Source: JAWXUD01 sp044432945
GTDB lineage: Bacteria; Cyanobacteriota; Vampirovibrionia; Gastranaerophilales; Gastranaerophilaceae
Assembly (NCBI GenBank): GCA_044432945.1
Contig: JAWXUD010000037.1
Span: 1 to 14,173, forward strand
Direction of reading: 5' to 3'
DNA: 14,173 bases
The notes beneath the pieces are model-generated. The model did no database searches, had not been told where the DNA came from, and saw nothing but the letters and a program-made list of their open reading frames with translations. Positions within the stretch are counted from its first letter, which is position 1. Each line of letters starts with the position of its first letter. This document shows, piece after piece, positions 13,652-14,173 of the stretch. The position numbers and the translations under genes were made by a program.

Positions 13652-14149
13652 TTAAAAGGATTGAGTATTAATTTTTTTCAAATCTTTATTTTCTGTCAAA
13701 CCCAATTTCAATGTACTTAGGTTTGAATAACAGCGTTTTATTGTTCCATATTCGTTATAGTTCAAATAAAACTTACTTTTCTGACGGCTATAATCAAACT
13801 CTTTTTCTTGATATAGTATATTTTTTTTCAATTTATCAAAAAGTGTTTGTGCTTTTTTATTAGTTTTTCTAACAATAGAAAGCTCTTTATTGGCATCAAT
13901 TCTTGTTAATTGAATTACTGTATGCTCACAAACTGGACATCTCTTTAAATAATCCATCTGCACCGCCACATAACCTTCTTCAGGAATAAGTCTATACGTA
14001 TTTGATTTTCGCAACCCGCTACAACAATGAATATACCCCACTACATTCCCCCGCAATTTCCCCAATAAAGATTTTTTGCCCCGAATAACTAATAAAAAAC
14101 ATATCAAATTTTTCTCATATTTAAACAACATAAATACAAGATTATACAA
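13652..14149 (-). CDS. Cys-containing phage protein, possible Zn-ribbon
   Basis: An unrecognised protein of up to 165 aa. The well-formed part begins near GYIHCCSGLRKSNTY and has CPVC, so Cys42/43 and Cys71/74 (numbered from 14149) could bind zinc as a small ribbon. A basic region and KSKFYLNYNEYGTIKRCYSNL follow. The start is uncertain: 14149 is a TTG without a ribosome binding site, and the frame stays open to the window edge, so the gene may be partial. A GTG at 14041, with GGGGGA just before it, would give a compact 129-aa protein and is the better-supported internal start. It is ended by a strong terminator. A role in transcription control or early/late switching is possible, but nothing shows it directly. 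Confidence 0.55.
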   Translation of the reverse strand: MYNLVFMLFKYEKNLICFLLVIRGKKSLLGKLRGNVVGYIHCCSGLRKSNTYRLIPEEGYVAVQMDYLKRCPVCEHTVIQLTRIDANKELSIVRKTNKKAQTLFDKLKKNILYQEKEFDYSRQKSKFYLNYNEYGTIKRCYSNLSTLKLGLTENKDLKKINTQSF

Positions 14150-14173
14150 ATGATTTATTAACCATCTATACGG

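Larger units (their letters stand above)
2655..14173 (-). mobile_element. Podovirus-like prophage, late gene block (partial)
   Basis: All genes from 2655 to the right edge lie on the minus strand with short spacing, and most are recognisable phage morphogenesis or lysis functions: amidase, tail hub, major capsid, scaffold-like, adaptor, small terminase, portal and large terminase. There is no tape measure, tail tube or sheath gene, and the hub/adaptor types are those of short-tailed phages (P22/T7 style). No integrase, repressor or attachment repeat could be found in the window, so the element is incomplete here. The left limit is placed at the end of the last phage gene, where it meets the host transporter; the right limit is outside the window. 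Confidence 0.85.

Noticed and set aside
14141..14169. Minus-strand promoter with TATAAT (14146-14141)
   Set aside because: The -10 is perfect, but the hexamer 17 nt upstream (ATAGAT) is a poor -35 and the window ends nearby, so it was not listed as a feature.

Overview
The window is AT-rich throughout and reads as the junction between a short stretch of bacterial chromosome (about 1-2663, genes mainly on +) and the late (structural and packaging) gene block of a tailed, podovirus-like prophage or phage remnant (about 2655 to the right edge, all genes on -). Strong AGGAG-type ribosome binding sites precede most genes, and the standard genetic code fits. The left edge carries a dispersed GC-richer repeat built from CCCCTCC/GGAGGGG and CGGGGTGGTT/AACCACCCCG words. 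The host cannot be named with confidence. A low-GC, gut-type bacterium, for example of the Gastranaerophilales (Melainabacteria) or a low-GC Firmicute, would fit, but this is inference.

Host side: a repeat mosaic (33-247) lies inside a small minus-strand ORF that has a strong ribosome binding site. It is divergent from a small XRE-type repressor, and a perfect 9-bp inverted repeat sits in the shared intergenic region. Next come thyX (FAD-dependent thymidylate synthase) and a YuiF-type NhaC-family transporter, which overlap by one base (TAATG) and form an operon.

Phage side, in the order of transcription (right to left): a Cys-containing protein that may be partial at the window edge; a terminator; a 28-aa ORF overlapping a stand-alone LuxR/GerE-type DNA-binding protein; an N-acetylmuramoyl-L-alanine amidase endolysin; a tail hub/stabilisation protein (P22 gp10-like); the major capsid protein with its own likely promoter and terminator; an 84-aa protein; a scaffold-like protein; a head-tail adaptor; an intergenic region with a convincing plus-strand small-RNA unit; small terminase; an orphan protein; a GNAT acetyltransferase; portal; a terminator; large terminase; a lipase-like alpha/beta hydrolase; and a one-TM coiled-coil protein whose end overlaps the 3' end of the transporter gene. 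Together these supply head assembly, DNA packaging, neck/tail closure and part of host lysis. No integrase, immunity repressor, tail spike or ejection protein is visible, so the rest of the phage must lie to the right or be missing.

The most notable points are the permuted, almost inverted order of the morphogenesis genes; three or four terminator-like hairpins placed directly before the ribosome binding site of the next gene; the plus-strand promoter and terminator pair at 8294-8393; the divergent operator at 313-337; and cargo-like genes (lipase-like, GNAT, LuxR-type) inside the late block.
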